Shown here one piece after another: positions 61,737 to 64,000 of a stretch of DNA of 64,000 nucleotides. A model generated the notes under the pieces. The model saw only the letters and a list, made by a program, of their open reading frames with translations. It made no database searches and had not been told where the DNA came from. The translations under genes were made by a program, and so were the position numbers. Each line of letters begins with the position of its first letter. The first letter of the stretch is position 1. Source of the stretch: Bradyrhizobium tropiciagri (GTDB lineage: Bacteria; Pseudomonadota; Alphaproteobacteria; Rhizobiales; Xanthobacteraceae); contig NZ_JAFCKF010000006.1 of assembly GCF_018130545.1 (NCBI RefSeq), positions 1 to 64,000 of the forward strand, given 5' to 3'.

Positions 61737-61991
61737 GAGCCAATCCTTCGTCGTTTGGGAGCAAGCCTGGTAGTCGCGCCGCCAGATAAATCCATGGCCG
61801 CCACACGGGGGCCGTGCGCGCGTGGTGGCGGGACATTCGTTCCTGACCCGCGCGCTGGTGCCCCAGCCGTCAATCACACAAGCGCCTGCTGAGGTCCTGT
61901 GGCAACCGTCGCCACATCCCTCCGCGGCATTGGCCGGGGTCAATCCGAGCAGCGCTGCCGTCGTTAGAACCGTGAGCAAACATGACTTCAT
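61734..61991 (-). CDS. Small Cys-rich exported protein
   Basis: An 85-residue precursor with a signal peptide (MKSCLLTVLTTAALLGLTPANAA) and a mature part with six cysteines (GCGDGC, GACV, NECP, PPCGG, QACS), reminiscent of small GCG-type secreted proteins of Bradyrhizobium. The ATG at 61991 follows GGAGG six bases earlier. The TAG stop lies inside the palindromic repeat, so the C-terminus (QTTKDWL) was probably set or changed by insertion of the repeat. Confidence 0.75.
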   Translation of the reverse strand: MKSCLLTVLTTAALLGLTPANAAEGCGDGCHRTSAGACVIDGWGTSARVRNECPATTRARPPCGGHGFIWRRDYQACSQTTKDWL

Positions 61992-62125
61992 GATGTCCTC
62001 CATCGTGCCGTCGGTGAGGATGCTTCATTCACGCTTCCACCCCTAGCGTATGCGACATCGACAGCGCTCACCACCGGGCACCGCGCACATTTTGGTGTTT
62101 GCAGCGTTGAGGGCGCGAGGGCCCG

Positions 62126-62800
62126 TCAGCTCGCCAGCGCGTCGACCTGGGCTTCGAGCGCTTCGATCACCATTGTCAGCGAGGCTGCCTTGCCCATCGT
62201 CCGCGAGATGATCGGCGCGCCGGACTGGAAGCCGGTCAGGCCCGCGATCATCATCACGGCGCGGACCCGCGCCTGCGCTGTCGTCAACTGCGCGCTCGAG
62301 GCGGCGATGATCAGGCCGGCGACGAGCTCGATGCCCGGACGCCACAGCCCGGTATAGAGAACCTCGAACGCGCGCCCGGGATCCGCCAGCTCGCGTTGAA
62401 CAAAGAGACGGTTCTGCTCGCTCGCGGATGTCAGCAGGAATCGCGCCAGCGCCGTGAGCAGCAGCTTCAGCTGTGCACGGGCGCCGTCCGGATCGGGCGG
62501 CCCTTCGAGCGAGGCGAGCGCGGCCTCACCGACCGCGGCCATGCTCTCGCGATAGCGCGCCAGGATTTCATGTGCGCAGGCGAGATAGAGGCCCTCCTTG
62601 TTGCCGAAATAATAGTTGAGCGCCGGCAGGTTGATGCCGGCGTCTTCGGCGATCTGGCGCGTCGTCACGCGGGCGAAGCCGCTGTTGCCGAACGCCGCGA
62701 GCGCGGCGTTGAGGATCCGGACGCGGGTCTCGTCACCCTTCTTATAAGGGGTGGTGGCCGATCGCGTCGGCGGCGGCAGCGGGCTGTTTCGTGCGCTCAT
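62126..62800 (-). CDS. TetR family transcriptional regulator
   Basis: A 224-residue TetR protein: HTH with VRILNAALAAFGNSGFARVTTRQIAEDAGINLPALNYYFGNKEGLY and a ligand domain of the CecR/DUF1956 type at the C-terminus. It is divergent from the DUF2236 gene across an 85-base spacer with two TATC-N4-GATA palindromes, its likely sites. Confidence 0.9.
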   Translation of the reverse strand: MSARNSPLPPPTRSATTPYKKGDETRVRILNAALAAFGNSGFARVTTRQIAEDAGINLPALNYYFGNKEGLYLACAHEILARYRESMAAVGEAALASLEGPPDPDGARAQLKLLLTALARFLLTSASEQNRLFVQRELADPGRAFEVLYTGLWRPGIELVAGLIIAASSAQLTTAQARVRAVMMIAGLTGFQSGAPIISRTMGKAASLTMVIEALEAQVDALAS

Positions 62801-62809
62801 CGGAAAATC

Positions 62810-62851
62810 ATATCACACGATATTAATTATTGCATTTTCTATCGCTTGATA
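62810..62851. promoter_or_regulatory. Two TATC-N4-GATA palindromes in the divergent TetR/DUF2236 spacer
   Basis: ATATC-ACAC-GATAT (62810-62823) and TATC-GCTT-GATA (62840-62851) have equal half-sites and spacing, with starts 29-30 bases apart. They lie between the TetR ATG (62800) and the DUF2236 ATG (62886), in an unusually AT-rich spacer, and would fit autoregulation plus control of the divergent gene. Confidence 0.6.
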
Positions 62852-62885
62852 TAAATTGACGCATAAACCTCAGGGAGAGCCGCTT

Positions 62886-64000
62886 ATGCAGGCCGAAACG
62901 CTGGAAAGGCTGCGCAGCAACGTCGCCGCGCAGAAAGAGAAAAATCCCGCCATCTACGGCAAGGTCGATTTCTCCATCGTCCCGGAACGGTTTGCCGCCG
63001 ATGCCGGCACGCCGAGCGTCCTCCCCGGCAAATTCGATGCCGCCCGCGCGGCGTTGCTGGCCGACCCCGATCGCATGGCGTTCATCCGCAGCTACACCAT
63101 GATGGGCGACCCGCCTGCCGACGCCTATGCGGCGCTGATGCGCGAATACGGCTTCCGCCGGCTGGTCGGCATGCTGGTTCAGGCCTGCGACGTCGGCATC
63201 GAGACGGTGGCCGATGCGCCGGCCGAACTCGTCGCGCTGATCCGCGCCATGGAGCGAACGCCTGCCTGGCTCGACATGAAGCTGGTCGAGGAAGGCGCGC
63301 GGATCGACCGCAACGGCGCCGCCAATCTCAGTCCGTTCATCATCCGCGGCGCGTTCCTCGCGACCTTCATGAACAAATACGCTGCGCTGCCGATGGCGAT
63401 CACCAACGCCCTGTCGAGCGGCTCGTCGGCGCGGCGCGTCAAGGAAACCGCGACGTTCTTTGCAACTTCGGTGCTGCCGGGCGCGCTCGGGCGCCTCGGG
63501 CCGGGCTTCAAGGCGGCCGCGATGGTGCGGCTGATGCACTCGATGGTGCGCGCCAATGTGATGCGGCGTGCCGACAATTGGGACATCGCGGTCTACGGCA
63601 TCCCGATTCCACAGGTCGACCAGATGCCGGCCGGGTTGATCCCGATCTTCCTGCTGGCGCAGAAGGTGCTGGCCGACGGCCGCACAGAGTTCACGGCGGA
63701 AGAGCGCGCACGCGTCGAGCTTGCGCGCTACCGCTGCTTCCTGCTCGGCCTGCCGGAGGAACTGCTCGCCGATACGCCGAAGGGCATCGTCGATCTGATG
63801 CTGTTGCGGTCCGCGACGTTGCGCGCCGGTTATGACGACAAGACCTGCGGCGAATTGGTTCGCGCCACGATGGCGGCGACCTTGCGCTCCGACACCTCCA
63901 TCAGCAGCCGTCTCTTTGAAGTCTTCGAGCGCAGCTTCGCGAAGACGTTCTTCCTGAACAGTTTTCTGAATGGCGACAGGGCCAGGGCTGCATCGATCGG
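62886..64000 (+). CDS. DUF2236 (MpaB/Lcp-like) oxygenase family protein, cut by the right edge
   Basis: At least 371 residues, open to the window edge. Family features are RMAFIRSYTMMGDP, GFKAAAMVRLMHSMVR (His likely near the haem) and NWDIAVYGIPIPQVDQ, resembling DUF2236/MpaB-type proteins, related to the rubber oxygenase Lcp. GGGAGAG precedes the ATG at 62886. The gene is probably controlled by the TetR regulator. Its substrate is unknown. Confidence 0.8.
   Translation, partial: MQAETLERLRSNVAAQKEKNPAIYGKVDFSIVPERFAADAGTPSVLPGKFDAARAALLADPDRMAFIRSYTMMGDPPADAYAALMREYGFRRLVGMLVQACDVGIETVADAPAELVALIRAMERTPAWLDMKLVEEGARIDRNGAANLSPFIIRGAFLATFMNKYAALPMAITNALSSGSSARRVKETATFFATSVLPGALGRLGPGFKAAAMVRLMHSMVRANVMRRADNWDIAVYGIPIPQVDQMPAGLIPIFLLAQKVLADGRTEFTAEERARVELARYRCFLLGLPEELLADTPKGIVDLMLLRSATLRAGYDDKTCGELVRATMAATLRSDTSISSRLFEVFERSFAKTFFLNSFLNGDRARAASI

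Noticed and set aside
1-64000. tRNA, rRNA, CRISPR array or transposase genes
   Set aside because: No cloverleaf-like conserved tRNA blocks, rRNA core sequences, regular spacer-repeat arrays or transposase motifs were recognised on reading; the repeats seen are short palindromes without an encoded protein.

Overview
The window looks like chromosomal DNA from a high-GC alphaproteobacterium close to Bradyrhizobium. The signs are a redox kinase/regulator pair of RegS/RegR type, an intracellular PHB depolymerase, an MmcB-type protein, many orphan branched-chain amino-acid-type binding proteins, strong GC bias at third codon positions and several families of short intergenic palindromes. This is inferred from gene content. 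No rRNA, tRNA, CRISPR array or complete insertion sequence was recognised.

Region 1 (1-12.5 kb) is an aromatic catabolic island. From the left edge it holds the start of a second pcaH, then pnbB (hydroxylaminobenzoate lyase), pnbA (nitroreductase), a periplasmic binding protein and a divergent LysR regulator. This is the expected gene set for 4-nitrobenzoate -> 4-hydroxylaminobenzoate -> protocatechuate -> ring cleavage. A second module follows: another binding protein, a MarR regulator, a three-component Rieske oxygenase (reductase, ferredoxin, oxygenase), a divergent SDR, pcaG, pcaH and pcaF. A palindrome centred on CTTCCTAGGAAG lies in the -35/-10 spacer of two promoters here and is probably the MarR operator.

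Region 2 (12.7-24 kb) carries mutS, a HEAT-like protein of atypical composition, a membrane protein, an OsmC protein, a sulfonate/nitrate-type ABC transporter and glnD. Region 3 (24-32.8 kb) has a GT2-PilZ polysaccharide synthase with an HlyD partner, a PAS histidine kinase with two FixJ-like regulators, three very small genes (two Cys-rich proteins and one membrane peptide), ogt and a DUF1304 protein.

Region 4 (33-45.2 kb) has two paralogous orphan binding proteins, a DUF1330 protein, a class A PBP, a YgjP-type metallopeptidase, phaZ, an ABC-2 exporter and regS-regR. Region 5 (45.2-64 kb) has mmcB, a vWA protein, a GH13 glucosidase, an RMD1 protein, a metallo-beta-lactamase-fold hydrolase, a PHB-depolymerase-type esterase, an MFS exporter, an LLM flavin monooxygenase, a class III cyclase, an SDR, an HWE kinase, a GGDEF-EAL protein, an exported CMD-family protein, YccF, a small Cys-rich exported protein, and a TetR regulator divergent from a DUF2236 oxygenase that runs off the right edge.

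The island reads as a funnel in which peripheral modules (nitroarene reduction, Rieske hydroxylation) feed protocatechuate into pcaHG/pcaF. The other beta-ketoadipate genes (pcaB, C, D, I, J) are not in the window. The rest is mostly housekeeping and signalling genes separated by repeat-bearing spacers.
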